Positions 63,782 through 64,000 of a DNA stretch of 64,000 bases are shown here, piece after piece. Source of the stretch: an uncultured Phycisphaerales bacterium (GTDB lineage: Bacteria; Planctomycetota; Phycisphaerae; Sedimentisphaerales; Anaerohalosphaeraceae); contig CALMLO010000042.1 in NCBI GenBank assembly GCA_937868095.1, forward strand, positions 62,001 through 126,000, in the 5' to 3' direction. The notes below the pieces were generated by a model that searched no databases, was not told where the DNA came from, and saw nothing but the letters and a program-made list of their open reading frames with translations. Each line of letters starts with the position of its first letter. Within the stretch, counting starts at the first letter, position 1. The position numbers and the translations under genes were made by a program.

Positions 63782-64000
63782 TTAATTCTGAAAGGTTTTT
63801 GTCCCCTGCTCCTGGCCTGTTTGTTCAAGCAGGTCTCTGAGAGTTTTGGAACTGAGAACATTACTGATAGCATCTTGAATCTCATTCCAGATTTGACGCG
63901 TTGCACAATCCGTACAATTGGGAGTAAACTCAGAATGCTTCAGACAGTCCACAGGAGTAATAGGGCCTTCGAGCGTTACAAAAATGTCTTTCAATGAAAT
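63782..64000 (-). CDS. Rrf2-family transcriptional regulator (3-prime part, cut by window edge)
   Basis: C-terminal 72 codons of an Rrf2/IscR/CymR-family repressor; the start lies beyond 64000. [20 protein letters not shown] matches the end of the family winged-helix domain, and [14 protein letters not shown] matches its dimerisation helix. Three cysteines ([14 protein letters not shown]) could bind an Fe-S cluster, as in IscR, though the C-x9-C-x2-C spacing differs from IscR. Gene order predicts that it controls cysK-cysE-nadA-nifU-nifS. Confidence 0.88.
   Translation of the reverse strand: MSLKDIFVTLEGPITPVDCLKHSEFTPNCTDCATRQIWNEIQDAISNVLSSKTLRDLLEQTGQEQGTKTFQN

Overview
The window looks like chromosomal DNA from a planctomycete of the class Phycisphaerae, most like the anaerobic, polysaccharide-degrading Sedimentisphaerales. 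This is inferred from gene content, not from a marker gene. The signs are: an ECF sigma factor of the Rhodopirellula/Verrucomicrobium type translationally coupled to a FecR-type membrane protein; a prepilin-like protein with a late FSDGHAE motif; secreted enzymes carrying the dockerin-like signature D-x-N-x-D-x-R-I-D-L-x-D-L-A with a closing W-L; a PEP-CTERM protein; and a DksA-like protein with a half-lost zinc finger. No phage, insertion sequence, CRISPR array or rRNA was seen. One tRNA gene is present. Genes are densely packed in short operons with many ATGA/GTGA stop-start overlaps.

Layout. 1-19.9 kb is housekeeping: XerC/D-type recombinase; a minus-strand envelope pair (multi-TM protein and a CapD/WbpM-type sugar dehydratase); YacG; a DksA-like protein; a BtuFCD-like importer downstream of gpmI and mutL; a TPR lipoprotein followed by lspA; a BFN-domain protein; valS; rho; coaE; and tRNA-Arg(CCT). 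20-33.3 kb is an accessory alpha-glucan locus on the plus strand: ECF sigma factor, FecR protein with a C-terminal NPCBM-like domain, prepilin-like protein, a GH87 alpha-1,3-glucanase, a multidomain dockerin-like protein, its small PEP-CTERM paralogue, a secreted GH13 enzyme and a secreted GH31 enzyme. A GspG-like pseudopilin, a PfkB kinase, a beta-CASP RNase-like hydrolase and MltA follow on the minus strand.

38-55.4 kb (plus strand) holds a CsgG-like lipoprotein; homoserine dehydrogenase coupled to an ApgM-like protein that is probably a non-orthologous homoserine kinase; a WaaP/InaA-type kinase; two paralogous secreted ClpP-class serine proteases; a FlgI-like lipoprotein with a HEAT-like insertion; SMC; a split M16 peptidase pair; a long coiled-coil protein; and a CpsD-like P-loop protein without its P-loop. 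55.3-64 kb (minus strand) carries a RuvX/YqgF-6-phosphogluconolactonase fusion, manC, a KDG-kinase-like PfkB protein, and a sulfur/Fe-S operon reading rrf2 (cut by the window edge), cysK, cysE, nadA, nifU, nifS.

How they work together. The 20-33 kb locus reads as a sensor-regulator plus secreted enzymes: FecR could bind glucan outside and control the sigma factor, GH87 would cut alpha-1,3-linkages, and GH13 and GH31 would process the fragments. The terminal operon joins cysteine synthesis and Fe-S assembly to an Fe-S client, NadA. The most unusual items are the RuvX-Pgl fusion, the FlgI-like lipoprotein beside twin ClpP-class proteases, the split M16 pair, the P-loop-less CpsD homologue, and the hom-linked ApgM protein. 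Assignments rest on motif reading; no database search was run.
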